Below are positions 1 to 8,457 of a DNA stretch of 64,000 nt, in pieces. The stretch is from Cohnella sp. SGD-V74 (GTDB lineage: Bacteria > Bacillota > Bacilli > Paenibacillales > Paenibacillaceae): NCBI RefSeq assembly GCF_003001675.1, contig NZ_PVYW01000015.1, positions 62,001 through 126,000 on the forward strand. Reading direction: 5' to 3'. The translations under genes and the position numbers were made by a program. Under the pieces are notes generated by a model. It was not told the DNA's origin. It saw only the letters and a list, made by a program, of their open reading frames with translations, and searched no databases. The stretch's first letter is position 1; each line of letters starts with the position of its first letter.

Positions 1-581
1 ACGCCTCTGGCCTTGAGTTTCCTGACGATGCCGAACAGGATTTGGGTCTCCGTTTCCGTAAGCGACGCCGTCGGTTCATCCAAGACCAGTATCTTGGCAT
101 CCTGGGATAAAGCTTTTGCGATTTCGACCAGTTGGCAATACCCTACGCCAAGCGTGTTGACTACCCGGGAAGGATCCAGATCGATTTCGAATTCGCGAAG
201 CAGTTCTGCCGCTTTTTTCTCCATTTGGCGGTTGTTGATGATGGGTAAACCTTTGGCTCTCGGCTTCTGGTTCAGGAAGATGTTTTCCGCCACAGTCATC
301 GTCGGGACCAAGCTGAGTTCCTGGAAGATCATGCGGATCCCGTAACGGCTGGAATCCTGCGCGGAATCGAACTTCACCGGGTCACCGCCGATCCGGATCG
401 TTCCTGAGTCCGCCGTATACACTCCGGTCAGAATTTTCATCATGGTGGACTTCCCGGCGCCGTTGCCGCCCACCAGCGCATGCACTTCGCCCTTCTTGAT
501 TTTCAAGCCTACGTTCTTCAAAACCTTGACGCCGTTGAACGATTTGTTGATGCCGTCCATCTCGAGAATATACTCGCTCAT
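1..581 (-). CDS. Sugar ABC transporter ATP-binding protein (RbsA/MglA type), 3' end outside window
   Basis: The first 193 codons of a carbohydrate ABC ATPase are present; the rest lies beyond base 1. The protein starts MSEYILEMDGINKSFNGVKV after an AGGTGA ribosome site. It has a Walker A motif (GGNGAGKSTMMK, near residue 38), a Q-loop region (IFQELSLV) and a Walker B motif with LVLDEPTASLT. The ABC signature is degenerate (LGVGYCQLVEIAKAL), as is common in the duplicated-ATPase RbsA/MglA family, which runs to about 500 residues with two ATPase halves. It follows the permease gene by 5 bp, so it is the energy-coupling subunit of this importer. The substrate cannot be read from sequence; the neighbours suggest a sugar or polyol. 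Confidence 0.93.
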   Translation of the reverse strand, partial: MSEYILEMDGINKSFNGVKVLKNVGLKIKKGEVHALVGGNGAGKSTMMKILTGVYTADSGTIRIGGDPVKFDSAQDSSRYGIRMIFQELSLVPTMTVAENIFLNQKPRAKGLPIINNRQMEKKAAELLREFEIDLDPSRVVNTLGVGYCQLVEIAKALSQDAKILVLDEPTASLTETETQILFGIVRKLKARG

Positions 582-586
582 ATCGT

Positions 587-1576
587 TCACCTCTTAAATG
601 CGCTACCCCGAGTGGCAAGCATGCTCAGCGTAACGAACAAAATGATGATCCCGCCGCGCACCATCATTTGCTGGCTGACGCTCAGGCCGCCGATGATCAG
701 CCCGTTGTTGATCACGCCCATCAGCAAGGAACCGACCACGGATCCGATGACCGTGCCTACGCCGCCGGCCATGCTGGTGCCGCCGAGAATGACGGCCGCG
801 ATAACGGAAAGTTCGTCGCCTTCCCCGAACGTGTACCGTGCGGTCTGCACCCGCCCTGCATAAAGCATGCCGGCGAATGCGGCCGCAATGCCGGAAAGCA
901 CGAATACCGCCATCGTCGTACGGGCTACGTTAATACCGGTGTATTTCGCCGAGGTTTCATTGCCCCCGGTCGCAAGCACTTTTTTGCCGAATGGCAGCTT
1001 GGTCAAAGCAAAATAGCCGATGGCCGCCACGATCAACGTCCAGACGAACAGAATCGGAATCGGGCCGATCGTTCCCAGGCCGAATATTTGCGTATACGTT
1101 TCGTTCGTAATCGGTACGGCCGAAGTGTTCGTTGCCCACATAGCCGCGCCCTTGACGAGACTAAGCGTTCCGAGGGTGACCAGAAACGCGGGGATCCTGA
1201 TTTTGGCCACGAAGAACCCGTTGAACAAACCGATTACCGCGCCCGTCACCAGGCCGGATCCGATGGCCAGGAACATGTTGTCCGTGCTCTGCAGGACGAG
1301 AGCGGTGACTAGCGATGACAATGCCACGATGGAACCGATGGACAGGTCGATTTGTCCGGCCGCAATGACGAAGGTACTGGCCACGGCCATGATGGATATC
1401 ATCGCCGTTTGCCGGGTGATGTTGAGAATGTTGTTGGCGGAGAAAAATTTCTCGCCGTGCCACAGGGCGAAAATCAGCAGAACGATCACGAAAATGATGT
1501 AAACCATGTAATTGCTGAAGTTGAATTTCACTTTCGCCCCCTGCGGAATGCCAAGCAGCGATCGGTTGTTTTGCAT
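587..1576 (-). CDS. Sugar ABC transporter permease (RbsC family)
   Basis: This 329-residue, strongly hydrophobic protein has about eight to ten membrane segments. It matches the RbsC/BPD_transp_2 family in length and in motifs such as GQIDLSIGSIVALSS and GGTSMAGGVGTVIGS, which is the conserved permease loop that meets the ATPase. It sits between the binding-protein gene and the ATPase gene on the same strand, only 5 bp from the latter, so it is the membrane channel of the importer. As in other members there is one permease gene, presumably acting as a homodimer. The transported sugar is unknown. Confidence 0.95.
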   Translation of the reverse strand: MQNNRSLLGIPQGAKVKFNFSNYMVYIIFVIVLLIFALWHGEKFFSANNILNITRQTAMISIMAVASTFVIAAGQIDLSIGSIVALSSLVTALVLQSTDNMFLAIGSGLVTGAVIGLFNGFFVAKIRIPAFLVTLGTLSLVKGAAMWATNTSAVPITNETYTQIFGLGTIGPIPILFVWTLIVAAIGYFALTKLPFGKKVLATGGNETSAKYTGINVARTTMAVFVLSGIAAAFAGMLYAGRVQTARYTFGEGDELSVIAAVILGGTSMAGGVGTVIGSVVGSLLMGVINNGLIIGGLSVSQQMMVRGGIIILFVTLSMLATRGSAFKR

Positions 1577-1626
1577 GTGTCACACCCCGTGTATGGTTCG
1601 ATTTCCAATCTTTGAAGCAGAGCCCC

Positions 1627-1652
1627 CGTTAAGCGGCTTACGCCGCTTAACG
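1627..1652 (-). repeat. Perfect 11-bp inverted repeat between binding-protein and permease genes
   Basis: CGTTAAGCGGC and GCCGCTTAACG flank a 4-nt loop, giving a very stable RNA hairpin 19 nt after the binding-protein stop codon. No T-run follows on the minus strand, so it is not a canonical terminator. Hairpins at this place in ABC operons often protect the upstream mRNA and raise binding protein over permease; that role is inferred here. Confidence 0.7.
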
Positions 1653-1670
1653 AAGCCGGAAGCTTATCGT

Positions 1671-2852
1671 TTACTTGTTTTTGTTGACGACATCCACGAT
1701 TTCCTTAGGAGCGTCTTTATGGTATGCCGTCTCGAACGCTTCAAGCACGTTCGATTTCACGACCGGAAGGGCCGGCGGGCAAATATAGGACGGAGCTTCT
1801 TTGCCGAGCAGGGCATAAGCGGCCGCCATCGCTTCCGCAACGCCTTGGTCGTAGGAACGGGCGGTCGTCGTGCCGCGGATGAATCCGTCTTCCGCGATCA
1901 TGCGGGCCGTATTGAGACCCAAATCGACCGTCGTGAGAATGACGTCGTTCTTGCCGATGGACTTCGCCGAAGCGATAATGCTTTCAGCCGGCACGTCCCA
2001 GCTGGCATAGACGCCTTTCAGATCCGGATAACGGGCGAACAGACCGTCCGCCACTTCGCCGACTTTGTTCGGGTCCGCGAATCCGGACTCGGCAACCAGC
2101 TTGATGTCCGGGTACTTCTGGATCGTTTCTTTGAAACCGCGGTCGCGTTCGTTGGTGACGAAGAATACCGCATCGTAGTACACCATGGCGACTTCGCCTT
2201 TGTAACCGATTTGCTGAGCCATGATTTCGGCTGCCGCTTTGCCGTTGCCGTAGCTGTCCGAGTTGATCAGGCTCGTATATTCGCCCGGTTTGAAACCGGC
2301 CGGAACGTTTTCCATGAACACCAGCTTGGTTCCCGCTTTTTGCACTTCGCGGAACGCGGAAGAGGTCGCATCCGGGTCGACGGGCATCGCGATCATGACA
2401 CTCGGCTTCAGCGCCATCGTGCTTTCGATCTGGCCGATCATCGTTTGGGCATTAAAGTTGGCGTCCGTGGTGGAAACCACTTTTACCCCGAGATCTTGCA
2501 AGGTTTTCTTCGCGGCTGCGAGCTTGATCTGGTTATGATCATTGCTTTGCATGTGGTAAACGAAAGCAGCCGTGAAATTGCCGTCTTTCAGTTTTTGCTT
2601 CTCTTCGTCCGTCAGGGTGAGGACGGAAGGCAGCTCCGCCTTCTCGCCGTTAGGACCAACGCCTTCAACCGAGGTCGGGTTGAGGTTGACTTCCTGCCCG
2701 GCAGGCGCGTTTCCAGAAGCGGCTGGGCTGCCGCCTTCGGAAGCGGTCGGCGCCGAGGATTCCCCGCCATCGCCCGATTTGCTGGATCCGCATGCAGCGA
2801 GCACGAACACGAGTAACGCCGTCAAGCATACTGCCGACAATTTCCTGAACAT
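1671..2852 (-). CDS. Sugar ABC transporter substrate-binding lipoprotein
   Basis: This 393-residue protein has a lipoprotein signal peptide: FRK, a hydrophobic stretch, then a lipobox LAAC with Cys21. A low-complexity Ser/Gly/Ala linker follows (about residues 22-50). The rest is a periplasmic-binding-protein type I fold of the RbsB kind, with elements such as IGQIESTMALKPSVMIAMPV and NKVGEVADGLFARYPDLKG. It should bind the sugar outside the membrane and deliver it to the permease encoded 95 bp downstream. An inserted segment between the linker and the first Rossmann strand (about residues 50-95) makes it somewhat longer than RbsB. The ligand is not deducible from sequence. Confidence 0.94.
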   Translation of the reverse strand: MFRKLSAVCLTALLVFVLAACGSSKSGDGGESSAPTASEGGSPAASGNAPAGQEVNLNPTSVEGVGPNGEKAELPSVLTLTDEEKQKLKDGNFTAAFVYHMQSNDHNQIKLAAAKKTLQDLGVKVVSTTDANFNAQTMIGQIESTMALKPSVMIAMPVDPDATSSAFREVQKAGTKLVFMENVPAGFKPGEYTSLINSDSYGNGKAAAEIMAQQIGYKGEVAMVYYDAVFFVTNERDRGFKETIQKYPDIKLVAESGFADPNKVGEVADGLFARYPDLKGVYASWDVPAESIIASAKSIGKNDVILTTVDLGLNTARMIAEDGFIRGTTTARSYDQGVAEAMAAAYALLGKEAPSYICPPALPVVKSNVLEAFETAYHKDAPKEIVDVVNKNK

Positions 2853-2953
2853 CGTTCTTTTCCCCCAATAAATAATTGAATTTTTGTGAAGCTGCCGCCA
2901 ATAGAGCGCTTACATCGGGCCATGAATGGGTTGCCCGACCGGGCAACCTCCCT

Positions 2954-3799
2954 TCACTTCAGCGAAGCCAGTTTGGAACGCAGGAAGTCGATGGACGTTT
3001 GGGCATACCAATCGGGATCCGCTTTTCTCGTATGGAATCCGACTTCCATGGTAAGGTAGCCTTGATATTCGATTTCATTAAGGGCTTTCAGAACCGTGTC
3101 GAAGTTACCGTAGCCTTGCCCCGGAGGCAAACGATCGTTATCGGAAATGTGGACGTGGTGCAACTTGTCTTTCATCCGGTAAACATAGTCGCTCGGCACT
3201 TCGTTCCGGTACAGCGCATGGATCGTATCGAACATCACTTTGACGTTGGATTCGCCGGTTTCTTCGGCCAGTTGGAGCGCATCGTCCGCGGTTTCGATCA
3301 GATTGCTGTCAACCGGAGTGGGCTCGACAACCATCGTGATGCCGAGTTCTTTCGCGTAACGCGCGACTTCGGCCAGGCCTTCCCTGCTGTAGTTCCAGGC
3401 GTCTTTCTGCGGCATTCCGAACGAGGCCCACCCGGCAACCCAGATGACCGTGGGACACTCCCACTCATGAGCCAGGCGTACGACGTCCTTGTAGTGCTTG
3501 ACCGCGAATTCGCGCTCCTCTTTGATCAACGAGCTCGGGTTGTTGCCCGATCCGCCGCCCGGAGCCGGAAGCATGGACGAAACGGCCAGGTTGTTCTTTT
3601 TCAAATGTTGAAGTATAAATTTGCGCCGTTCCGGCGAGACATGGTCAGGCCATGCGTGCGGATTCGCGCAGCCGATCTCGATTCCGTCGTAGCCCATGGA
3701 GGCGAGCCGTTCGATCACGACTTCCAGCGGATAAGAAGGCACCCAAACCGGAAAACTGCTGTATGCCCAAGTATTGAATGAGATTTTCATGCGTGGCAC
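2954..3799 (-). CDS. TIM-barrel sugar phosphate isomerase/epimerase family protein
   Basis: This 281-residue protein is of the xylose-isomerase-like TIM-barrel superfamily (IolE/IolI/hydroxypyruvate isomerase relatives). The start MKISFNTWAYSSFP at 3790 is as likely as the upstream ATG. Metal-ligand candidates are the glutamate in VVEPTPVDSN, the Asp/His in MFDTIHALY, the HVHISDND segment and the late glutamate in LTMEVGFH. It follows the Gfo/Idh dehydrogenase gene by 6 bp. That pairing is typical of inositol- or oxidised-sugar catabolic operons, where the dehydrogenase makes a keto sugar that the barrel enzyme dehydrates or isomerises. Exact substrate and reaction are unknown. Confidence 0.88.
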   Translation of the reverse strand: MPRMKISFNTWAYSSFPVWVPSYPLEVVIERLASMGYDGIEIGCANPHAWPDHVSPERRKFILQHLKKNNLAVSSMLPAPGGGSGNNPSSLIKEEREFAVKHYKDVVRLAHEWECPTVIWVAGWASFGMPQKDAWNYSREGLAEVARYAKELGITMVVEPTPVDSNLIETADDALQLAEETGESNVKVMFDTIHALYRNEVPSDYVYRMKDKLHHVHISDNDRLPPGQGYGNFDTVLKALNEIEYQGYLTMEVGFHTRKADPDWYAQTSIDFLRSKLASLK

Positions 3800-3805
3800 C
3801 CCTAT

Positions 3806-4873
3806 TTAGCCGTTTTTTTGAATGTTGGACTGGAAAAACTCGTTCAGGTCGATGCGCTCTCCTCCCCTTTTGGTCGACTCGACGGCGGCCAGCACCAGGT
3901 TCAAGCTGCGCATGTTGTCCTCGCCGTACGTTTCCGGCTGCCGGCCTTCCTTGATTGATGACGTGAATTCCTTAAGCGTGCCGTATCTTTCTTCCGCTTC
4001 CACGTTGTCGAGCGGAACTTCGAGAATATCGTTCGCTCTCTCGATGGCGCCTTTGTAGAATACGGTGTCGCCGATCACGTTCTCGTGCGGATAAATCAAG
4101 ACGCGGTTGTCATCCCAATAAAGCGATGCGTAAGTACCGTGAACTTCCCAGGATCCGTCCCATTGCGTATGCGGGCGGCGGGCCACCCAAGAACCCGTGT
4201 AAGAAACCATCGTGCCATCCTTAGATTCGAACTCGACGAAGGCCGAAGCATTGCCCTTGAAGTACGACCAGCTTGGGTTGAAGCTCCGGGCGCGGACATA
4301 ATCCGGTTCCAGGCCGAAAATGCCGCGGATATAGTCGAAATGGTGGATGGATTGGTCCACGATCAGCGGCTCATCCATTTCCGCACGAAATCCCGTGAAC
4401 ATCGGCGCTTTTCTGTAACGGCCGTATAGGGCTTCAATCTTGCCCACCGCCCCTTGCTGGATCAAACGACGAACGGTGCGAGGCCCTCTCTTGAACCGGT
4501 GGCTTTGCGTGATCATGACGTACAAGCCTTTTTCCTTCGCTTTGCGGACGATCCGGTCCGCGCCGGCAAGCGTATCCGCGATCGGCTTCTCGACCATGCA
4601 GTGGAGACCGGCTTCGAGCGCTTCAAGCGCCACGGATTCGTGAAAAGGGGGAGGCGTGACCACCAGGGCGGCGTCGGCTTCCACGTTTTTCAGCGCTTCC
4701 TGGAAATTCGTGAATCTGCGCTCTTTCGGAAGTCCGACTTCGTCGCCGACTCCATGCAAGGTTTGTTCATTCAGGTCTACAAGCGCCACCAATTCCGTAT
4801 AAGGAGATTCTTTGAGGACGCTTGTCCATCCGCCGCCCCAGAATCCGGCTCCGATTTGAATCACTCTCATCAT
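3806..4873 (-). CDS. Gfo/Idh/MocA family sugar dehydrogenase
   Basis: This NAD(P)-dependent oxidoreductase of about 355 residues starts with a Rossmann fold (RVIQIGAGFWGGGW). It has the family's EKPIADTLAGAD motif, whose lysine is catalytic. The C-terminal alpha/beta half contains DQSIHHFDYIRGIFG, with the conserved DxxxHxxD-like motif. I prefer the ATG at 4873 over an upstream GTG because GGAG lies 8 nt before it. It is the first gene of the sugar operon and the GAGAACGTTCTC operator lies about 70 bp upstream. It probably oxidises the imported sugar or its derivative. Confidence 0.9.
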   Translation of the reverse strand: MMRVIQIGAGFWGGGWTSVLKESPYTELVALVDLNEQTLHGVGDEVGLPKERRFTNFQEALKNVEADAALVVTPPPFHESVALEALEAGLHCMVEKPIADTLAGADRIVRKAKEKGLYVMITQSHRFKRGPRTVRRLIQQGAVGKIEALYGRYRKAPMFTGFRAEMDEPLIVDQSIHHFDYIRGIFGLEPDYVRARSFNPSWSYFKGNASAFVEFESKDGTMVSYTGSWVARRPHTQWDGSWEVHGTYASLYWDDNRVLIYPHENVIGDTVFYKGAIERANDILEVPLDNVEAEERYGTLKEFTSSIKEGRQPETYGEDNMRSLNLVLAAVESTKRGGERIDLNEFFQSNIQKNG

Positions 4874-4940
4874 GTTCAACACTCCGTTTCCGATTTTATT
4901 TGTTTTTTTAATGAACTGCAGGTTGGCATTGAAATGAATG

Positions 4941-4954
4941 TGAGAACGTTCTCA
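4941..4954. promoter_or_regulatory. LacI-type operator upstream of the sugar operon
   Basis: TGAGAACGTTCTCA is a perfect 14-bp palindrome with the central ACGT/CG step typical of LacI/CcpA-family operators. It lies between the regulator gene and the dehydrogenase gene it probably controls. The same core recurs at 6277 and, with one change, at 6167. Confidence 0.75.
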
Positions 4955-5004
4955 TTTCAGTTTAAAGTCAACCCCCGTTTGGGGTCTTCTCCATGGTTCT
5001 CACA

Positions 5005-6078
5005 TCATGACCACCGCCTTTCAATCGGCTGACCGCATGACCCCCGGACGACCAACTGCGTGGAGAGCACGATTTTGGGATCCGAACCGTCCTGCATTCC
5101 GACACCGTTGATCAAATCTAGAAGCCAATTCGCCGTAATGCTGGCAATGTTGAACGGGTTTTGCCTGACCACGGTCAAAGGAGGCTCCAGCAGCGGCGCC
5201 AGGTCGAAGTCGTCCCACCCGATGATCGCCACGTCCTTCGGGATTTCCAGACCCAAGTCCTTGATCGCGAGCAACGCGCCGAACGTCAATAAATTGTTCA
5301 AGGCCAGAATCGCGGTCGGCTTCTTCCTGTTTTTCGTCAGCATCGTGATCGTTTTGTTATAACCTTCCTTCACCTCTCCAACCTGGATATCCGTAAGGTC
5401 TTGATCCAAAATGAACGATTCCGTAAAGGGGAGGTTATGATGGTCCAACGCTTTCTTGTACCCCTCCACGCGCTTGCTCAGCGTGCTGATCGTCGTACCG
5501 ATAATCCCGATCCTGGTGTGCCCCAGCCGGATCAAATGGCTGGTCGCTTCATACGCGCCTCCGAAATTGTCCGACGTGACCGTCGGCAGCTCCAAACCGG
5601 GCACCTCGCGGTCCAGAATAATCGTAGGGATGCTCCCGTTATAAACCCGGTGGATTTCCTCTTTCGACATCTCGGTGCCCTTCAGGACACTGGCGATGAT
5701 GAGGCCGTCGATCCGTTTCTCGTACAACGTTTTAAGATAGGTGATTTCCCTGTCCAGATCTTCATCCGTATTGCAGATGATCATGTTATAGCCTTGCTTC
5801 ATCAAATGCTCTTCTAAAGCTCTTGCAATGGTGCTGTAAAACGGGTTGGCGATATTCGCGATCAGCAAGCCGACCGTATAGGTGTTTTTCTTTTTCATGC
5901 TTTGCGCGATTGCATTGGGAATGTAATTCAGTTTTTCAGCGGCTTCCAGAACGGCTTTGATCGTCTTTTGGGATGCGCTGCCGTATCCCCCGAGCACTCT
6001 CCCCGCTGTTGCGGTAGAAACTCCTGCCAAATTAGCGACATCCCGGATGGTATATTCCTTGTTTAAAGCTCCTTCCAC
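5005..6078 (-). CDS. LacI family transcriptional regulator (copy 1)
   Basis: This 357-residue repressor-type protein has an N-terminal helix-turn-helix (YTIRDVANLAGVSTATAGRV), a hinge, and a periplasmic-binding-protein-like effector domain with LIANIANPFYSTIARALEEH and DEDLDREITYLKTLYEKRID. It starts at GTG 6078, with AGGAG 8 nt upstream. The recognition helix has STATAGRVLGGYG where most family members have STVSRVLN-like sequence, and the second copy shares this. It lies upstream of and codirectional with the sugar operon, and has GAGAACGTTCTC-type sites in its own leader. Regulation of the operon and autoregulation are both likely. The effector is unknown. Confidence 0.93.
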   Translation of the reverse strand: MEGALNKEYTIRDVANLAGVSTATAGRVLGGYGSASQKTIKAVLEAAEKLNYIPNAIAQSMKKKNTYTVGLLIANIANPFYSTIARALEEHLMKQGYNMIICNTDEDLDREITYLKTLYEKRIDGLIIASVLKGTEMSKEEIHRVYNGSIPTIILDREVPGLELPTVTSDNFGGAYEATSHLIRLGHTRIGIIGTTISTLSKRVEGYKKALDHHNLPFTESFILDQDLTDIQVGEVKEGYNKTITMLTKNRKKPTAILALNNLLTFGALLAIKDLGLEIPKDVAIIGWDDFDLAPLLEPPLTVVRQNPFNIASITANWLLDLINGVGMQDGSDPKIVLSTQLVVRGSCGQPIERRWS

Positions 6079-6166
6079 ACTTTCAACTCCTATGCCCTAA
6101 CACCATTCGAACGGACAAGCTGAAACCGCGAACTTTAGCAGCGTTTTCAAAATGGCTTTCAAAATT

Positions 6167-6178
6167 GATAACGTTCTC
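6167..6178. promoter_or_regulatory. Imperfect LacI-type operator in the copy-1 leader
   Basis: GATAACGTTCTC differs by one base from the perfect palindrome at 6277 and lies about 90 bp before the GTG start of the first LacI gene. It suggests autoregulation or cross-regulation by the paralogue. Confidence 0.6.
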
Positions 6179-6276
6179 TTTTTTTGAGTAAAAAAATGAT
6201 TTGAAACTTGGATATTAATGCAACTGAACGGGCAATTATTGCTGGCTGGTATGACGTGTGTACTTTCATGAGGATT

Positions 6277-6288
6277 GAGAACGTTCTC
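6277..6288. promoter_or_regulatory. Perfect LacI-type operator between the two LacI genes
   Basis: GAGAACGTTCTC is identical to the core of the site before the sugar operon. It lies in the 294-bp gap between the end of LacI copy 2 and the start of copy 1. Two operators about 110 bp apart in this gap would allow looping. The rest of the gap is AT-rich with no gene that I can support. Confidence 0.72.
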
Positions 6289-6372
6289 TTTCTAATGCCT
6301 ATAATATTTCGTGAAGTATGCAAAGTCAAGTGATTTCCGAAAAATGATTTAGGGGAAATATCTGGAATCCGT

Positions 6373-7428
6373 TCAGGAGCCGCAAGATCCCCGGACAATC
6401 AGCTGCGTGGCGAGCACGACTTTTCGATTTCTGTCGGCCTCATCCTGAGCCGGTTCATCCATCATTTGAAGCAACCGGCTGGAAGCGATGGCGGCGATGT
6501 CGCCGGTCGATTGATTAACCACCGTAATCGGGGGATTCATGACAGTAGCCAGCTCAAAATCATCCCAGCCGATAAATGCGACATCGTCCGGGATTTTCAA
6601 ACCCAACTCGCGGATGGCTTGCAAGGCGCCGAAGGTTAACAAATTATTTAATGCCAGGATGGCCGTCACTTTCGTTTTCGAGGAGGTCAGCATGTGGATC
6701 GCGATTTCTTTGCCTTCCCTTACGTCCCCTGCCTGGAGGTTGGGAACACCCTTGTTCGCGATCAGATCCTGATCCAGCGGAATTCCGTTATCCGTCAAAG
6801 CCTTCTTATAGCCGTCGACCCTTTGGTACAAAGTGCTGATTGTCGTTCCAATGACTCCAATTCGTTTGTGACCCAGCCGGATCAAGTGGCTCGTCGCGTC
6901 GTAAGCGCCTCTGAAATTATCGGAAGTGACCGTCGGGAGGGATAACCCCGCTATTTCACGGTCTATGATCAGGGTCGGGATTTTACCGTCATACATCCGG
7001 CCGATTTCTTCGGAAATCTTCTCATTTCCTTTGAAAGCGGTGGCGATCATCAATCCGTCTATTCGCTTCTCATAGAGGGTTTTGATATAGGAAATTTCTT
7101 TGTCCAGATCTTCATCCGTATTGCAGATAATGACATGGTATCCATGCTTGGCCAAATGTTCCTCAGTGGCTTTGGCGATCGTGCTGAAATAAGGATTGCA
7201 AATGTTCGCCACGATCAAGCCGACTGTATTCGTATTTCTCTTTTTCATGCTTTGCGCGATCGCGTTGGGAATGTAGTTCAGCTTTTGAGCCGCTTCCATC
7301 ACAGACCTGGCGGTTTTGCTAGAAACGCTCCCATAACCGCCGAGCACGCGTCCGGCCGTGGCAGTCGATACTCCAGCGAGGATCGCGACATCTTTGATGG
7401 TGTATTCCTTCTTGTCGTTATTAACCAT
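6373..7428 (-). CDS. LacI family transcriptional regulator (copy 2)
   Basis: This 351-residue protein is a clear paralogue of the adjacent LacI gene. It shares the helix-turn-helix (YTIKDVAILAGVSTATAGRV), the linker IPNAIAQSMKKRNTNTVGL and much of the effector domain (DEDLDKEISYIKTLYEKRID; IGVIGTTISTLYQRVDGYKK). Its ATG follows an AGGA ribosome site. The recognition helix is the same as in copy 1, so both probably read GAGAACGTTCTC-like operators while responding to different effectors. It may also form mixed dimers with copy 1; that is speculative. No operator of this type is visible before its own start. Confidence 0.93.
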   Translation of the reverse strand: MVNNDKKEYTIKDVAILAGVSTATAGRVLGGYGSVSSKTARSVMEAAQKLNYIPNAIAQSMKKRNTNTVGLIVANICNPYFSTIAKATEEHLAKHGYHVIICNTDEDLDKEISYIKTLYEKRIDGLMIATAFKGNEKISEEIGRMYDGKIPTLIIDREIAGLSLPTVTSDNFRGAYDATSHLIRLGHKRIGVIGTTISTLYQRVDGYKKALTDNGIPLDQDLIANKGVPNLQAGDVREGKEIAIHMLTSSKTKVTAILALNNLLTFGALQAIRELGLKIPDDVAFIGWDDFELATVMNPPITVVNQSTGDIAAIASSRLLQMMDEPAQDEADRNRKVVLATQLIVRGSCGS

Positions 7429-7512
7429 GAAAAATCCTCCGGTCTGCCGAGTCGTCTATTCTAGTATTATAACGTATTTTCATCTTAAAAATAGCAAGAG
7501 ACCGGCCAGACG

Positions 7513-7692
7513 TTGAATCATTATGTTCAGAACGTACGGATCGCCAAATGCTGCCGCATTCTTGCGACGACCGACAAATCGGTGCAGCAGACGGCCAACG
7601 AGGTCGGCTACAGCGACATGAAGTTTTTCCACAGCCTGTTCCGGAAAATTACGGGCAGCTCTCCGCAGCAGTACCGCCGCCTTCAGGCTTAG
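7513..7692 (+). pseudogene. Remnant of an AraC-family regulator (C-terminal helix-turn-helix only)
   Basis: Reading frame 7516-7692 on the plus strand encodes about 59 residues that match the second helix-turn-helix of AraC/XylS regulators: QQTANEVGYSDMKFFHSLFR then KITGSSPQQYRR and a stop. An in-frame stop sits shortly upstream (near 7494). No convincing start or N-terminal domain is present, and the first HTH is missing. It is a decayed fragment in the otherwise gene-poor stretch 7429-7722. Confidence 0.8.
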
Positions 7693-7722
7693 GTGAAGGT
7701 GCGCTAAAAAGCGGTTCTCGCG

Positions 7723-8121
7723 TCAGGCCAGAATCGCTTTTACGTAATCGGCAACGCGAGTATAAAATGGCGAAGTCGGATCTATCCGTCCGATGACGAC
7801 GGCGTCCCTTGCGTGGAGATCAACCGATTTGGCATGATCCGGCAGCGCAACGCCCTCCAGAACGGAAATTTCCGGGTGTTCGGCCAGCTCTCCATCGAGT
7901 GGAATCGCATCTGAACCGGTTGGAGCGGGGACCTCGAACGGGGTGTTTTTCACTTTCGTTGTAATGGGAACGATAAATGCGAGCCTGGAATTCGAGAACG
8001 ACCGAATAAACCCATCCGAAACAACGATTGCAGCCCGATATTCGGCCTGCTCATTCCCGACTTTGGGCAGCAGCTTCAGCCAAATGATCGAGCCCCGCAC
8101 CCCTTCGCCTTGGACGCTCAT
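7723..8121 (-). CDS. MazF/PemK-like toxin of a type II toxin-antitoxin pair
   Basis: This 132-residue protein has the PemK/MazF SH3-like barrel pattern: an N-terminal GSIIWLKLLPKVGNEQAEYR (the usual RGxIxxV opening), a strand AAIVVSDGFI, then FIVPITTKV, and a late VLEGVALPDHAKSVDLHAR matching the domain's lQvrtlD-type strand. Family members are ribosome-independent endoribonucleases. Its ATG overlaps the antitoxin stop (ATGA), so the two are translationally coupled. It is a little longer than the usual 110-115 residues. With the antitoxin apparently damaged (next entry), whether this toxin is still active is an open question. Confidence 0.8.
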   Translation of the reverse strand: MSVQGEGVRGSIIWLKLLPKVGNEQAEYRAAIVVSDGFIRSFSNSRLAFIVPITTKVKNTPFEVPAPTGSDAIPLDGELAEHPEISVLEGVALPDHAKSVDLHARDAVVIGRIDPTSPFYTRVADYVKAILA

Positions 8122-8354
8122 TCGAAATTTTCATCCCCCATAGGCTCCCAGTCTTCTTTATGGCCCTCCGTATACGGAGTCACTTGAGCGGCCAATTCCA
8201 AATACAAGGCTCTCAGGCGCTCCTGCTCCGATAAGCCGGATTCTCGCTTCGGACGCAGCACGACTTCGGAAGGGATTCGAATGCCGACACTATTCCCCCA
8301 TTTTCCTAACGTTCCCCGTCCTATTGGTGCATCGAGTACCGTCATTTGTTCCAC
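8118..8354 (-). CDS. MazE/AbrB-like antitoxin with an apparent internal deletion
   Basis: This 78-residue protein has the MazE signature GKWGNSVGIRIPSEVV. In family members a second half follows (roughly aGLxxGDxVexxxxxgxivlrPkr). Here the sequence jumps from SEVV straight to LRPKRESGLSE, so about 25 residues of the swapped-hairpin DNA-binding fold seem to be missing without a frameshift. The acidic C-terminal tail that neutralises MazF (HKEDWEPMGDENFE) remains. It may be non-DNA-binding yet still toxin-binding. The start may be the GTG at 8354 or the ATG at 8345. The deletion is inferred from recalled family consensus. Confidence 0.75.
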   Translation of the reverse strand: MEQMTVLDAPIGRGTLGKWGNSVGIRIPSEVVLRPKRESGLSEQERLRALYLELAAQVTPYTEGHKEDWEPMGDENFE

Positions 8355-8457
8355 GCCCTTGTTATAAGGTTTTGCGTGACAAAAGAAGACCTCATCCCGG
8401 ATGCGGACAGGTTGCGATCTCGCGTGCCGGGCATCTTCTGTCCCGTCCTTCTTACGT

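Noticed and set aside
6159..6398. 79-codon minus-strand frame between the two LacI genes
   Set aside because: It covers the LacI-type operators and overlaps the end of copy 2; composition and sequence look non-coding.
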